61,213 nt of DNA from Aliicoccus persicus (GCF_900110815.1 NZ_FOIT01000006.1:76549-137761); one strand, 5' to 3'; shown: positions 37,307 to 47,371, counted from the stretch's first letter. Notes: a model not told the origin generated them from the sequence alone. Numbers and translations: made by a program.

Positions 37307-38449
37307 ATGTATGATGTAGCAATTGTTGGTGCAGGCACGATGGGGATGGCAGCTGGTTTTTATCTGGCGAAAGATGGTAAGAAAGTGGCTTTAATAGATA
37401 AAAATGATCCACCACATAAAAATGGTGCACACCATGGGGAATCACGTTTGATGCGACGGGCGCATTTGGATTCTGATACATACACGCCGCTCGCGACGCG
37501 TGCCCACGTGCTGTTCAAGGAACTTGAGGCATTTTCTAATGAAAATATATATATTACAAATGGCATGCTGTGCTTTGGTCCTAACGGTAGTGAGTACGTT
37601 CACGCAATTGCTAATGCAGCCGATAAAAACCATGTGCTCTATGATTTTCTGAATGGCGATGAAATCAACGCGCGCTGGCCAGGTTTTGATTTGCCGAGTG
37701 ATTATGAAGGATACTTAGAGTTAGACACTGGAATTTTGTTGAACGAGAAAGTAGTCGGTACGTACCGAAGACTGGCTGAGGAATCTGGTGCGGACATGTA
37801 TATGAACGAGACTGTCAGAAGTATCGAACGAGAAGAAGATGCCGTATTTATAGACTTAGGCGACCATACGATTGAGGCGAAAAAAATTATCATCACTGGC
37901 GGTAAGATGGTGAATGAAATTTTAGAGCACATGGATATGGAACTTCCGATTACTGTATTGCGCAAGACTTTCTCTTGGTTTGATGGCAATAAAGATCTAT
38001 ATAAACAGGATATCTTCCCAGCATGGACATACGTCGATGATGAAGGGAAAATTTATTATGGATTCCCTAATATTGAAGAGGATGTAATTAAAGTTGGGCG
38101 TCATGATGGCGGTCGAGAAATCGATCCGGCGACAGAGATGGAACCTTTCGGATATTTCAACGACGATGCAGAGCTGGGCGTAACAAAATTTGTTGAGACA
38201 CACTTTGCGGATAGTACATTGAACACGAAGTCAGGTGATGTATGTACCTATGCAACAACACCGGATATGGATTTTGTTATAGACTATACAGATGAGAGCA
38301 AGCAGATTATTCTTGCTTGTGGATTTAGTGGACACGCTTTTAAATTCTCTAGTGCCATCGGAGAAATATTAAAAATGATGGCAAATGATGAAGTGGATGA
38401 TATTGAAATTAATATGAGTAAGTTTAAATTATCACGCTTCAATAAATAG
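37307..38449 (+). CDS. FAD-dependent amine oxidase, sarcosine oxidase/N-methyltryptophan oxidase-like
   Basis: Protein of 380 residues. The FAD-binding N-terminus is VAIVGAGTMGMAAGFYLA, followed by HGESRLMRRAH, a motif conserved in monomeric sarcosine oxidases. C313 within VCTYATTPDMDF occupies the position of the cysteine that carries covalent FAD in the family, and ACGFSGHAFKFSSAIGE closes the cofactor site. It would oxidise an N-methylated amino acid or related secondary amine, giving peroxide and formaldehyde or an imine. In a halophile, glycine-betaine breakdown is a possible source of substrate, but no betaine genes are nearby. It is 9 bp before the HAD gene, in one operon. Confidence 0.85.
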   Translation: MYDVAIVGAGTMGMAAGFYLAKDGKKVALIDKNDPPHKNGAHHGESRLMRRAHLDSDTYTPLATRAHVLFKELEAFSNENIYITNGMLCFGPNGSEYVHAIANAADKNHVLYDFLNGDEINARWPGFDLPSDYEGYLELDTGILLNEKVVGTYRRLAEESGADMYMNETVRSIEREEDAVFIDLGDHTIEAKKIIITGGKMVNEILEHMDMELPITVLRKTFSWFDGNKDLYKQDIFPAWTYVDDEGKIYYGFPNIEEDVIKVGRHDGGREIDPATEMEPFGYFNDDAELGVTKFVETHFADSTLNTKSGDVCTYATTPDMDFVIDYTDESKQIILACGFSGHAFKFSSAIGEILKMMANDEVDDIEINMSKFKLSRFNK

Positions 38450-38458
38450 GAGAGTCGT

Positions 38459-39238
38459 ATGTCACGAAAATTTGTGTTTTTTGATATCGATGGAACATTG
38501 TATGATACATCAGTGAATATTCCAGAATCAACGCGGGAATCAATTTTGCGATTACAAGAGAATGGTCACGTCCCATTGATTGCGACAGGTCGAGCACCAA
38601 TGATGTTTAAAGACTTAAGAGAAACATTGAATATCCATTCGTATGTATCGATGAATGGCCAATATGTCGTACATAATGATCAAGTGGTATTTAAAAACCC
38701 GTTGGATAAGGATAAACTTCGAGAACTCGTTATGACAATCGAAGAAAAAGAAGGACCTTTTATCTTTTTGGACCATGAAAATATGGTGTCACGATTAAAA
38801 GAACATCCGCGTTATGATGTGGCTTTAAATACGCTCGGCTTACCATTTGGTTATCGACACGATCCTGAATACTTCAAAGAACGCGATGTGTTGCAAGGAT
38901 TGTTATTTGCAAATAAGTCTGAGTATAATGATATTTTAGACCATTATACTGATGATTTTCATTTTATTCAGTGGCATGATGTTTGTATGGATATTTTGCC
39001 TAAAGGCGGATCTAAGGCGTTGGGTATAAGACATCTCATTGAAACACTAGGTGTAGATATCAAGGATACAATCGCATTTGGAGATGGCCCAAACGATCAT
39101 GAAATGATACGCGAGGTCGGTGTCGGTGTTGCGATGGGAAACAGTAGCGATGCATTGAAGGCCGAGGCAAATTTGGTCACTGCCCACGTGGATGACGACG
39201 GAATACAAAAAGGATTAGAGCAACTAGGATTAATTTGA
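38459..39238 (+). CDS. Cof-type HAD-IIB hydrolase
   Basis: Protein of 259 residues. Motif I is FFDIDGTLYD (nucleophile and acid aspartates), motif II ATGRAP, and the late motifs GSKALGI and FGDGPNDHEMI followed by GVAMGNS are those of the Cof/YidA HAD-IIB group. These dephosphorylate sugar or nucleotide phosphates in the cytoplasm. TAGGAGAG is the RBS. It is the second gene of the oxidase operon and is followed directly by the 51-bp repeats. Confidence 0.92.
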   Translation: MSRKFVFFDIDGTLYDTSVNIPESTRESILRLQENGHVPLIATGRAPMMFKDLRETLNIHSYVSMNGQYVVHNDQVVFKNPLDKDKLRELVMTIEEKEGPFIFLDHENMVSRLKEHPRYDVALNTLGLPFGYRHDPEYFKERDVLQGLLFANKSEYNDILDHYTDDFHFIQWHDVCMDILPKGGSKALGIRHLIETLGVDIKDTIAFGDGPNDHEMIREVGVGVAMGNSSDALKAEANLVTAHVDDDGIQKGLEQLGLI

Positions 39239-39256
39239 GTGAGTGCAGTTGGTGAG

Positions 39257-39562
39257 TGTGCGGCAAGTTCTAAAAATCGGATCTGCCGCACAGCAGGAGA
39301 GGTGAAGTGTGCGTCAAGTCCTAAAAATCGGTGCTGCCGCACAGTTAGAGAGTGAAAGTGTGCGGCAAGTTCTAAAAATCAGAGTTGCCGCACAGTTAGA
39401 GAGTGAAAGTGTGCGGCAAGTTCTAAAAATCGGATCTGCCGCACAGTTGGCGTGGTAAAGTGTGCGTCAAGTCCTAAAAATCGGATCTGCCGCACAGTTA
39501 GAGAGTAAAAGTGTGCGTCAAGTCCTAAAAATCAGAGCTGCCGCACAGCTGGAGAGTAAAAC
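39257..39562. repeat. 51-bp hairpin repeats, six copies (TGTGCGGCA stem)
   Basis: Units begin at 39257, 39308, 39359, 39410, 39461 and 39512, exactly 51 bp apart. Each has a 5' arm TGTGCGGCA or TGTGCGTCA, a loop with an A5 run (CTAAAAATC) and the 3' arm TGCCGCACA, then a 14-15 base linker such as GTTAGAGAGTGAAAG. The same stem is seen at the left edge of the window. The array starts right after the HAD gene stop. Confidence 0.95.
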
Positions 39563-39700
39563 TGATCCTCGCGAGGAAAAATTGGTGCTGTGGCACACTT
39601 AGGTATCTAAACTGTTCCTCATGAGACAAAAATCGGTGCTGAGGAACACTTTGGTCTATAAACTGTTCCACATGAGGAAGTAATCGGTACTGAGGAACAC
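39561..39700. repeat. 51-bp hairpin repeats, stem-swapped variants
   Basis: Three further units at 39561, 39611 and 39662 keep the spacing (50 and 51 bp) and, in the first two, the loop core AAAAAT(C/T)GGTGCT, but the arms are now GTTCCTC(A) and (T)GAGGAAC. The first of the three is a hybrid, having ATCCTC as 5' arm but GTGGCACACT on the 3' side. They directly abut the six TGTGCGGCA units. Confidence 0.85.
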
Positions 39701-39767
39701 TCAAGCCATCTAAACCTCACCTCAACCCACAATAAAAAGATTACTATGAACGAAGGAGATAATAGAT

Positions 39768-40214
39768 TTGGAAAATGGAAAAACAGAAAAGAATGCTGCC
39801 TTGAAGTTGTTTATCGTGTTGCATCTGGCATTTAAGTCCATCGATCAAGTAGCACATCAACATATAAAAGCAAAAGATATGAGCATTACTGAGTTTGGTG
39901 TATTAGAACTGCTCTACCATAAGGGCAAGCAAACGATAAACAACTTGCGTCAACGTGTGCTTGTCGCATCGAGTTCTATTTCATATGTTGTCAACGAGTT
40001 AGAGCAAGATGGTTACATTGAGAAACAAAAATGTACGGAAGATAAGCGTGTTACTTATATCCACTTAACAGATGCAGGACGTAAAATGATGGACAGCGTA
40101 TTTCCAGAGCATAAGAAAGTCATTGAAGAGATCATGAGTGATCTTAGTGACGAAGAGAAATATGAGCTCACGGAGATGTTAAAAGTCATCGGTAAAAAAG
40201 CGGCGAATATGTAA
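39768..40214 (+). CDS. MarR-family transcriptional regulator
   Basis: Protein of 148 residues from a TTG at 39768 with GAAGGAGA eight bases upstream. The winged-helix core contains TINNLRQRVLVASSSISYVV (recognition helix) and the wing KQKCTEDKRVTYIHLTDAG, both typical of MarR. There is no conserved Cys at the OhrR position, so peroxide sensing by that route is unlikely. It ends at a terminator-like hairpin and probably forms a single-gene unit. Confidence 0.85.
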   Translation: MENGKTEKNAALKLFIVLHLAFKSIDQVAHQHIKAKDMSITEFGVLELLYHKGKQTINNLRQRVLVASSSISYVVNELEQDGYIEKQKCTEDKRVTYIHLTDAGRKMMDSVFPEHKKVIEEIMSDLSDEEKYELTEMLKVIGKKAANM

Positions 40215-40253
40215 AAAAATACATAAAAACAATCGAAATTTATATAAAACATT

Positions 40254-40319
40254 TAAGGTAGCCGTAATGTATGGAAACGCTACCTTAGGTGTTTTTTTAT
40301 GTCTTAAAAATGGTATAAT
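40254..40319 (+). promoter_or_regulatory. marR terminator hairpin, cre site and malQ promoter
   Basis: AAGGTAGC (40255-40262) pairs with GCTACCTT (40279-40286) and a T-run follows at 40291-40298, so it can terminate marR. The 3' part also holds ATGGAAACGCTACCT (40271-40285), a full match to the cre pattern WTGNAANCGNWNNCW. An extended -10, TGGTATAAT (40311-40319), follows for malQ. The cre would then lie near -45 to -55. Confidence 0.65.
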
Positions 40320-40350
40320 TATGGATATAAAAATAGAGTGGAGGCATCAT

Positions 40351-41829
40351 ATGAATAAGCGTGCAAGTGGAATTTTAATGCACATTTCTTCTCTTCCTTC
40401 GCAGTATGGGATTGGAGATTTTGGTATGTCGGCATACCAGTTTGTAGATTTCCTTAAAGAGACACAAACGAAATACTGGCAAGTACTGCCGATGGGGATA
40501 ACAAGTTACGGAGATTCTCCGTATCAATCTTTCTCAGCATTTGCTGGGAATCCTTATTTTATTGATTTAGACGAATTTATCGACAAGGGTTGGCTCGATC
40601 AAGATGAAGTGGACAATACCAATCTAGGTGATAATCCTGTTGCAGTTGATTATGCGGCCCTATATTACAACAAGTATCCACTGCTTCGTAAAGCATTTAA
40701 AAATGCGTTGCCTGAAGTGGAATCGAAGCTCAATCAGGTTTTAAAGGATGAGGATTGGCTGCATGACTTTGCACTCTTCATGGCGCTTAAAGATTATCAT
40801 GACGGGCGTTCATGGCAAGAGTGGTCAGATGATTTTAAACGACGCGATAAACGTGCACTAGAATCTTTTGAATCATCTCATCAAGAAGACATTCTGTTCT
40901 GGGTATTTACACAATATTTCTTCAAAACTCAGTGGGATGCGTTGAAGCACTATGCAAACAGTGCTGGCATATACATAATCGGTGACATACCGATCTATGT
41001 TGCAGTGGATAGCTCGGATGTTTGGGCAGATCCAAAATATTATAAACTCGATGAGAACCTGGCACCGACGGTTGTCGCGGGGGTGCCACCAGATTTAATG
41101 AGTGACTACGGTCAGCTTTGGGGTAATCCGATTTATGATTGGGACGTGCATGAAGCAGATGGCTTTAAATGGTGGATCAAGCGTATTGAAGAGAGTTTTA
41201 AACTGTACGATTCGGTACGTATCGATCATTTCAGAGGATTTGAAGCATATTGGCAAATTCCATTTGGCAACGAAACAGCAGTTGAAGGTGAATGGGTAAA
41301 AGGACCGGCAAATCGTCTGTTCCACGCAATTAACAACGCGATCGGTGAAAAAGATATCTTAGCTGAAGACTTAGGATATATTACTACTGAAGTACATAAG
41401 ATGATTGAAGAAACGGGTTATCCAGGCATGAACGTCATGCAGTTTGGTTTCGGTGGTGATGATGCAGAATTTGCACCACATAATCATCAGTACAATTCCA
41501 TTGCATATACATCAAATCATGATACCATGACTATGGAAGGTTGGTTGCTCCAAGCGAATACAGATGAATTACGTCGTGCAAAGGACTACTTAAACTTGAC
41601 GCTGAACGAAGGTTATACGAATGGTTTTATCCGTGGGACATATGCCTCACATTCATATTTAGCGATCATTCCGATGCAAGATTGGATGAATTTAAATGAT
41701 GAAGCACGCATGAACGAACCATCGACGGTCGGTGGAAACTGGATGTGGCGTGTAGAGTCAGATTACATTACGGATGAAATGACAGAAAAAATTAAAAACA
41801 TGAACCAAATATTCGGGAGGATATTATGA
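40351..41829 (+). CDS. malQ: 4-alpha-glucanotransferase (amylomaltase)
   Basis: GH77 enzyme of 492 residues from the ATG at 40351 (GTGGAGG upstream). Landmarks are GILMHISSLPSQYGIGDFG, PMGITSYGDSPYQSFSAFAGN, GDIPIYVAVDSSDVWADP, nucleophile region VRIDHFRGFEAYW, acid/base ILAEDLG and YTSNHDTMTMEGW. It transfers glucan segments between maltodextrins, releasing glucose and making longer chains for the phosphorylase. It overlaps glgP by 4 bp. Confidence 0.97.
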   Translation: MNKRASGILMHISSLPSQYGIGDFGMSAYQFVDFLKETQTKYWQVLPMGITSYGDSPYQSFSAFAGNPYFIDLDEFIDKGWLDQDEVDNTNLGDNPVAVDYAALYYNKYPLLRKAFKNALPEVESKLNQVLKDEDWLHDFALFMALKDYHDGRSWQEWSDDFKRRDKRALESFESSHQEDILFWVFTQYFFKTQWDALKHYANSAGIYIIGDIPIYVAVDSSDVWADPKYYKLDENLAPTVVAGVPPDLMSDYGQLWGNPIYDWDVHEADGFKWWIKRIEESFKLYDSVRIDHFRGFEAYWQIPFGNETAVEGEWVKGPANRLFHAINNAIGEKDILAEDLGYITTEVHKMIEETGYPGMNVMQFGFGGDDAEFAPHNHQYNSIAYTSNHDTMTMEGWLLQANTDELRRAKDYLNLTLNEGYTNGFIRGTYASHSYLAIIPMQDWMNLNDEARMNEPSTVGGNWMWRVESDYITDEMTEKIKNMNQIFGRIL

Positions 41830-44168
41830 CAGATTTAAAGATACGTATTGAGAGAAAAGCTTACCAGAGTCATGGACAGTCATTTTACGAACTCAATTCG
41901 AAAGAGCAGTTTATCGTTTTAGGAAAAGCATTGATGGAAGATCTCGTTCCAAAGTGGATTGACTCTAGAAATAAATTCAAAGGAAAAAAACAGGCATACT
42001 ATTTCTCAGCTGAATTTTTAATGGGTCGCGCGCTATCAAACAATATTATCAACTCGGGTATCGATAGCAATATCAAACAGACGCTTGAGGAAATGGGCGT
42101 TAATTATAACGAACTAGAGGAAGCGGAAGATGATGCAGGACTTGGAAACGGTGGTCTCGGACGCCTGGCAGCTTGTTTCTTAGATTCAGGTGCAACGCTC
42201 AACTTGCCGTTATCCGGTTACGGGATTCTTTATGAATACGGTATTTTCAAACAGTATTTCATCGACGGATTCCAAGTGGAACGCCGTGATCCATGGCTAG
42301 AAAACGACTCACCGTGGTTGATTAAAAATGCGAATGAATCTGTTATTGTTGAATACAGCGAATCTGAAAAAGTACGCGCTGTCCCACACGACATGCCGAT
42401 CATCGGTTATGGTGGGGATACGATTAACACACTTCGCTTATGGAAAGCTGAAGCGGTTGAACAATTCGACTTTAAGGCATTTGATGAAGGCCGCTATATC
42501 GAGTCTGTAAGAGAACAAAATGAAGCAGAAACTATTTCGCGTATTTTGTACCCAAACGATTCGACATATGAAGGTAAGCAGTTGCGATTAAGACAACAAT
42601 ATTTCTTCACTTCGGCTTCACTTCAAGACTTAATTCGAAAGTTTAAAGCAGAAGGCTATGAAGATTTTGAAGCATTCCACAAACTACATGCGATTCAATT
42701 AAACGATACGCATCCAGCACTGGCAATTCCAGAAATGGTACGCTTGCTTGAAAAAGAAGGACTTGAGTTTGAGCGCGCGTTCAATATCGTTCAAAAAACT
42801 TTCGCCTATACAAACCATACGTTACTTGCAGAAGCGCTTGAAGTATGGGATAAGAAGTTGTTCTTATCAGTATTACCTAACTTATATGAATTTATAGAAA
42901 GAATTAATAACCGTTTGATCGATAACTTGAAGGTATGGGGAATCGATAAAGACCGTTGGAACAAATATTTAATTTTACAAAATGATCAAATCCATATGGC
43001 ATTTATGTCAATTTATGCCACGAAAATGACGAATGGTGTAGCAGCACTTCATACGGATTTACTCCGTGAAACGGTCATTCAAGATTGGCATAAAGTGTAT
43101 CCTGAACGCATCAACAACAAGACGAACGGTGTGACACAGCGCCGCTGGTTGCTTCACTCAAACCCACAGTTAAGTGGATTGATTACAGATACACTTGGCA
43201 ATGATGAATGGGTGACGGACTTATCTCAACTTAAAAATCTTGAGCAACACTTAAACGAAGAGACGCTCGCGCGTTTTATCGATGTGAAAAAGGCAAAAAA
43301 GCAGGAGCTAGCAGACTATATTCAAAAGCATGAATACGAGTCAGTCGATCCGGCTTCAATTTTTGACATTCATATCAAACGTTTGCATGAATACAAACGC
43401 CAGTTAATGTTGGCTTTATATATTCAAGATTTGTACAACAGAATTAAAGAAAATCCGGATGGTGGCTGGACGAAACGTACGTTTATCTTCGGTGCTAAAT
43501 CAGCGCCGGGTTACTATATGGCAAAAGCAATTATTAAGTTCATCAATGAGATTGCGAACAAAGTCAACACGGATGGAGATGTGAATTCATTCATTAAAGT
43601 GATCTTCGTGACAAACTATGGTGTCTCTTATGCAGAACGATTATTCCCTGCTGCAGATGTGTCAGAACAAATTTCTATGGCGGGTAAAGAAGCGTCAGGT
43701 ACAGGTAACATGAAGTTCATGATCAACGGTGCAGTGACTGTCGGTACGATGGACGGCGCGAACGTTGAAATAGTTGAAGAAGCAGGAAAAGAAAACAACT
43801 ATATCTTCGGTTTAGATGCAGCAGAAGCAATCGAGAAGAAGAAGGACTACAATCCGGCTGTACCGTTAGAAAACACTGAGGGCTTGAAACGTGCAGTGGA
43901 TTCATTAGTCGACGGCACGTATCATGACAATAATACGGGTATGTTCAAAGACATCCATGACAGTTTAATGAATGTTGACGAGTACTTAGTATTAGAAGAC
44001 TTCGAGTCATACCGTCAAGCGCAAGATCAAATTGCACAGGACTTTAAAGACGAAAAAGAATTTTACAAGAAAGGTTTCATAAACACTGTTAACTCTGGTA
44101 AGTTCTCATCTGATAGAACGATTGAAGAGTACGCAGCTGAAATCTGGAATGTGACACCTGTGAAATAA
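41826..44168 (+). CDS. glgP: Glycogen/maltodextrin phosphorylase
   Basis: GT35 enzyme of 780 residues. The pyridoxal-phosphate lysine is K630 in GTGNMKFMINGA. Other landmarks are GNGGLGRLAACFLDS, YGIFKQYFIDGFQ, LNDTHPALAIPEM, NKTNGVTQRRWL and KRLHEYKRQLM. It releases glucose-1-phosphate from alpha-1,4-glucans. No glycogen-synthesis genes are adjacent, and the coupling to malQ points to use of imported maltodextrin rather than stored glycogen. Translation is coupled through ATGA, with GGGAGG within malQ. Confidence 0.96.
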   Translation: MTDLKIRIERKAYQSHGQSFYELNSKEQFIVLGKALMEDLVPKWIDSRNKFKGKKQAYYFSAEFLMGRALSNNIINSGIDSNIKQTLEEMGVNYNELEEAEDDAGLGNGGLGRLAACFLDSGATLNLPLSGYGILYEYGIFKQYFIDGFQVERRDPWLENDSPWLIKNANESVIVEYSESEKVRAVPHDMPIIGYGGDTINTLRLWKAEAVEQFDFKAFDEGRYIESVREQNEAETISRILYPNDSTYEGKQLRLRQQYFFTSASLQDLIRKFKAEGYEDFEAFHKLHAIQLNDTHPALAIPEMVRLLEKEGLEFERAFNIVQKTFAYTNHTLLAEALEVWDKKLFLSVLPNLYEFIERINNRLIDNLKVWGIDKDRWNKYLILQNDQIHMAFMSIYATKMTNGVAALHTDLLRETVIQDWHKVYPERINNKTNGVTQRRWLLHSNPQLSGLITDTLGNDEWVTDLSQLKNLEQHLNEETLARFIDVKKAKKQELADYIQKHEYESVDPASIFDIHIKRLHEYKRQLMLALYIQDLYNRIKENPDGGWTKRTFIFGAKSAPGYYMAKAIIKFINEIANKVNTDGDVNSFIKVIFVTNYGVSYAERLFPAADVSEQISMAGKEASGTGNMKFMINGAVTVGTMDGANVEIVEEAGKENNYIFGLDAAEAIEKKKDYNPAVPLENTEGLKRAVDSLVDGTYHDNNTGMFKDIHDSLMNVDEYLVLEDFESYRQAQDQIAQDFKDEKEFYKKGFINTVNSGKFSSDRTIEEYAAEIWNVTPVK

Positions 44169-44177
44169 TTCAATATC

Positions 44178-44223
44178 AATCCGATGAACTAATTCCGCGA
44201 GGCGTTAGTTCATCGGATTTTTT
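44178..44223 (+). terminator. Strong intrinsic terminator of malQ-glgP
   Basis: AATCCGATGAACTAA (44178-44192) pairs perfectly with TTAGTTCATCGGATT (44205-44219), a 15-bp stem, with T following. Confidence 0.95.
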
Positions 44224-44308
44224 ATCGTGTAACTCGTTAATTACAACACAATTATATTCATGTACAATAATACATATACGAAAAAATAATAATCGAGGTG
44301 GCACGACA

Positions 44309-45574
44309 TTGAAACACTTTCTAGAACATGCGCGAAGTTTGGATGCACAAGATAAACTGAGCGAATTTAAAGCAGAGTTTTACATTAAGCCAGGTCAAAT
44401 TTATATGGATGGAAACTCTCTTGGACTTGCAAGTAAACGAGCGGAACGTGCATTGCAAAACGCGTTTAATGATTGGAAAGAATATGGGATTGATGGTTGG
44501 ACAAATGGTGAGAATCCATGGTTTTACATGAGCGAATCACTCGGCACGTCGATGGCCAATTTAGTTGGGGCAGATCATTCAGAAGTGCTGGCGACAAATT
44601 CGACGACAACGAACATTCATCAAGCGGTACGCACGCTATATAATCCGACGGAAGACCGTTACAAAATTTTAGCAGATGATTTAAATTTCCCCTCTGATAT
44701 ATATGCACTGCAAGCAATTCTTGATGATCATGGCTATTCTGATGGGCTGAAAAAGGTCGCGTCACAAGACGGTCATACGCTAACGACTGACGATATCATC
44801 GCAGCGATGGATGACGATGTAGCACTGATACTGTTGCCATCTGTACTTTATCGGAGTGGGCAAGTGCTGGATATTAAGACCATTACAAAAGCAGCACACG
44901 ATAAAAATATCATCATCGGATTTGATCTATGTCATTCGATCGGTAGTGTGCCACATCAGTTATCTGAGCACGAAGTAGATTTCGCAGTATGGTGTACATA
45001 CAAGCATTTAAACGGTGGGCCAGGGTCTGTCGCAGGCATTTACATGGCGAAGCGTCACCATCACTTACCAGTCAGTTTAAAAGGTTGGTTCGGTAACAAT
45101 AAAGCGACTCAATTTGATATGTCACATGAATTTGACCAAGCATCTGACGCGAGTCAACTTCAAGTGGGGACGCCACACATTTTCTCAATGGCACCACTCA
45201 TCGGTAGCTTGGAGATATTTAACGAAGCAGGCATTGACAATGTCAGAGAGAAATCACTCAAACTCACGCGATTTATGAGCGAGATGATTGAAGAAGTATT
45301 AGCGGATCACAACATTGAAGTGGTGACACCGAAAGAAGACGATGCACGCGGCGGTCATATTTTGATTCATCACGAACAAGCAGCGGGAATTAACAGCGCA
45401 CTCAAATCGCGCAATGTCATACCAGATTTTCGTGCGCCAAGCTATGTGCGCATTGCGCCGGTTGCTCTCTATAACTCGTTTGAAGATGTTTATCGTGCAG
45501 TAGAGATTTTAAAAGAAATATTAGACGATAAAATCTACCTTGATTTCGATAACACACGTGGAGTGATTGCATGA
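44309..45574 (+). CDS. kynU: Kynureninase
   Basis: PLP enzyme of 421 residues starting at TTG 44309 behind GAGGTGG. Landmarks are YMDGNSLGLASKRAE, the region WTNGENPWFYMSE, FDLCHSIGSVPHQL and K232 in CTYKHLNGGPGSVAG, which binds PLP. It cleaves kynurenine (or 3-hydroxykynurenine) to anthranilate and alanine. It is first in a three-gene operon with kynB and kynA, overlapping kynB by 4 bp. Confidence 0.95.
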   Translation: MKHFLEHARSLDAQDKLSEFKAEFYIKPGQIYMDGNSLGLASKRAERALQNAFNDWKEYGIDGWTNGENPWFYMSESLGTSMANLVGADHSEVLATNSTTTNIHQAVRTLYNPTEDRYKILADDLNFPSDIYALQAILDDHGYSDGLKKVASQDGHTLTTDDIIAAMDDDVALILLPSVLYRSGQVLDIKTITKAAHDKNIIIGFDLCHSIGSVPHQLSEHEVDFAVWCTYKHLNGGPGSVAGIYMAKRHHHLPVSLKGWFGNNKATQFDMSHEFDQASDASQLQVGTPHIFSMAPLIGSLEIFNEAGIDNVREKSLKLTRFMSEMIEEVLADHNIEVVTPKEDDARGGHILIHHEQAAGINSALKSRNVIPDFRAPSYVRIAPVALYNSFEDVYRAVEILKEILDDKIYLDFDNTRGVIA

Positions 45575-46206
45575 GTTGGATAGATATTACAGTTGAACTA
45601 TCAGAAAATGTTGCAGAGTGGCCAGGAGATACACCGTTTTCGTTTGAGACACCTGTGACAAAAGAGATGTCAGGGTCCGTGAACATCGGAAAAATAACGA
45701 CGAGTACGCACATCGGCACACACGTTGATGCACCGTTTCATTTCGACAATGACGGAGCGACAATTGAAGCGCTCGATATAAATCGTTATATCGGAAATGC
45801 AACAATTATAGAAGTCGTTGGTAAAGAAGAAATAAGCAAGTCTGATCTTGAAGCACACAACATAGAAGGCACTATCTTGCTCATTAAAACGCATGCAGCA
45901 ACGGATAAATCAGCATTCCCAAATGAAGTACCAACACTCACTCTTGACGCTGTTACCTATCTCGCTGAACAAGGTATCAAACTTTTCGGTATTGATGTGC
46001 CATCGGTTGACCTTGTAAATTCTAAAACGCTCGATGTCCATCATGCGCTTCATGCGCACGACATCATGATTATAGAAAACATTGTACTCGATCGAGTAGA
46101 TTCGGGCTTGTATGATTTTATCGCGTTGCCGTTAAAAATTAAAGGTGCTGATGGTTCTCCAGTCAGAGCTGTCGTTCGCAAAAAGGAGGAAGATCATGAA
46201 TCATGA
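45571..46206 (+). CDS. kynB: Kynurenine formamidase
   Basis: Cyclase-family protein of 211 residues. The metal-binding motif THIGTHVDAPFHFDNDG and the later FGIDVPSVDLVNSKTLDVHH are characteristic of bacterial KynB, which hydrolyses N-formylkynurenine to kynurenine and formate. It overlaps kynU upstream (4 bp) and kynA downstream (11 bp), so all three are translationally linked. Confidence 0.95.
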   Translation: MSWIDITVELSENVAEWPGDTPFSFETPVTKEMSGSVNIGKITTSTHIGTHVDAPFHFDNDGATIEALDINRYIGNATIIEVVGKEEISKSDLEAHNIEGTILLIKTHAATDKSAFPNEVPTLTLDAVTYLAEQGIKLFGIDVPSVDLVNSKTLDVHHALHAHDIMIIENIVLDRVDSGLYDFIALPLKIKGADGSPVRAVVRKKEEDHES

Positions 46207-47035
46207 TGATGTGAAATTAACCGGTGAAACGGTGAAAACTGATTTTGAAAAATCGATGACATATAGCGATTACTTAAGTCTAGATAAAATACTAAACGCG
46301 CAAGATGGAAAATCAGACCAACACGATGAACAGCTGTTCATCATCATTCATCAAGTAAAAGAATTATGGATGAAACTGATGTTACACGAGATCAATTCAG
46401 CAGCGACAGATATTGCAGAGGATAAATTCAGAGAAGCTTTTAAGAAACTTGCCCGGGTTTCATCAATCCAGCGTCAGTTGATCAGTGCGTGGGATGTGCT
46501 GACGACAATGACACCAGCGGATTATTTAAAATTCCGTGAATCACTCGGGCACGCATCAGGATTTCAAAGTTATCAAAATAGATTGGTTGAATTTAGTTTA
46601 GGTTATAAATCGACACATGCACTTAAAATATATCAACACGATAAAAAAATTTATAAGCTGCTCGACGATCAACTGAACACAGTGAGCTTATACGACCAAG
46701 CAATCCGAGCAATCAATCGAGCAGGATTTAATATCGATGACGCAGTCATAAATAGAGACATTACGAAATCTTATGAACCGAATGAATCGGTTAAAGCAGC
46801 ATTTAAAGAAATTTACAAGAATACGGATCAGTATTTTGAACTGTATGAAATGTTAGAGAAGCTCGTTGATATTGAAGAGCAATATTCACGATGGCGCTTT
46901 AGACATATGAAGACTGTTGAGAGAATCATTGGATTTAAAACAGGTACCGGCGGCAGCTCAGGTGTGAATTACTTAAAGAAAGTTGTTGATCATTATTTCT
47001 TTAAAGAGTTATGGGAATTAAGAACAGAATTATAA
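46196..47035 (+). CDS. kynA: Tryptophan 2,3-dioxygenase
   Basis: Protein of 279 residues from the ATG at 46196, which has AGGAGG upstream inside kynB. Landmarks are YSDYLSLDKILNAQ, HDEQLFIIIHQVKELWMKLM, the heme-pocket helices around LMLHEIN and FRESLGHASGFQSYQNR, and GTGGSSGVNYLKK near the end. A heme enzyme that opens the indole ring of tryptophan with O2, giving N-formylkynurenine. With kynB and kynU it gives a complete route from tryptophan to anthranilate. Confidence 0.96.
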   Translation: MNHDDVKLTGETVKTDFEKSMTYSDYLSLDKILNAQDGKSDQHDEQLFIIIHQVKELWMKLMLHEINSAATDIAEDKFREAFKKLARVSSIQRQLISAWDVLTTMTPADYLKFRESLGHASGFQSYQNRLVEFSLGYKSTHALKIYQHDKKIYKLLDDQLNTVSLYDQAIRAINRAGFNIDDAVINRDITKSYEPNESVKAAFKEIYKNTDQYFELYEMLEKLVDIEEQYSRWRFRHMKTVERIIGFKTGTGGSSGVNYLKKVVDHYFFKELWELRTEL

Positions 47036-47050
47036 AAAGGAGATAGAAAG

Positions 47051-47371
47051 ATGAATTTACATGGACAAATCGATCTGTTTGATGATGTCATTAAAGAAGG
47101 AGAAACATTTGTCATCGTCGTTCAAGAAGTGCTTGAAAATAACGGCATATTACAGAAGAAGTTACTCCGAGAATATCAAAGTTTGACAGCAGAAATGATG
47201 AAGAATTTATACGAGCATTTAAGAGATATCTATTTAAACGAGAAACTCTCAGATAAGGGACAATACTTTACAATTACGGTGTATACGAATGAAGACTATG
47301 CTGGTGAAAATATTTTTGCGCATGTAAAACGCTATAAAAATAGTAAAGAATGGACAGCAACTTCAAAATAA
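47051..47371 (+). CDS. Hypothetical protein following kynA
   Basis: Protein of 106 residues with a strong RBS (AAAAGGAGAT), 15 bp after kynA and no terminator between, so it should be co-transcribed with the kyn genes. It is soluble and charged, with no signal peptide or recognised motif; the pattern suggests an alpha/beta fold with a central helix pair (LLREYQSLTAEMMKNLYEHL). I do not recognise the family. Position suggests an accessory role in the kynurenine pathway, but that is a guess. Confidence 0.75.
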   Translation: MNLHGQIDLFDDVIKEGETFVIVVQEVLENNGILQKKLLREYQSLTAEMMKNLYEHLRDIYLNEKLSDKGQYFTITVYTNEDYAGENIFAHVKRYKNSKEWTATSK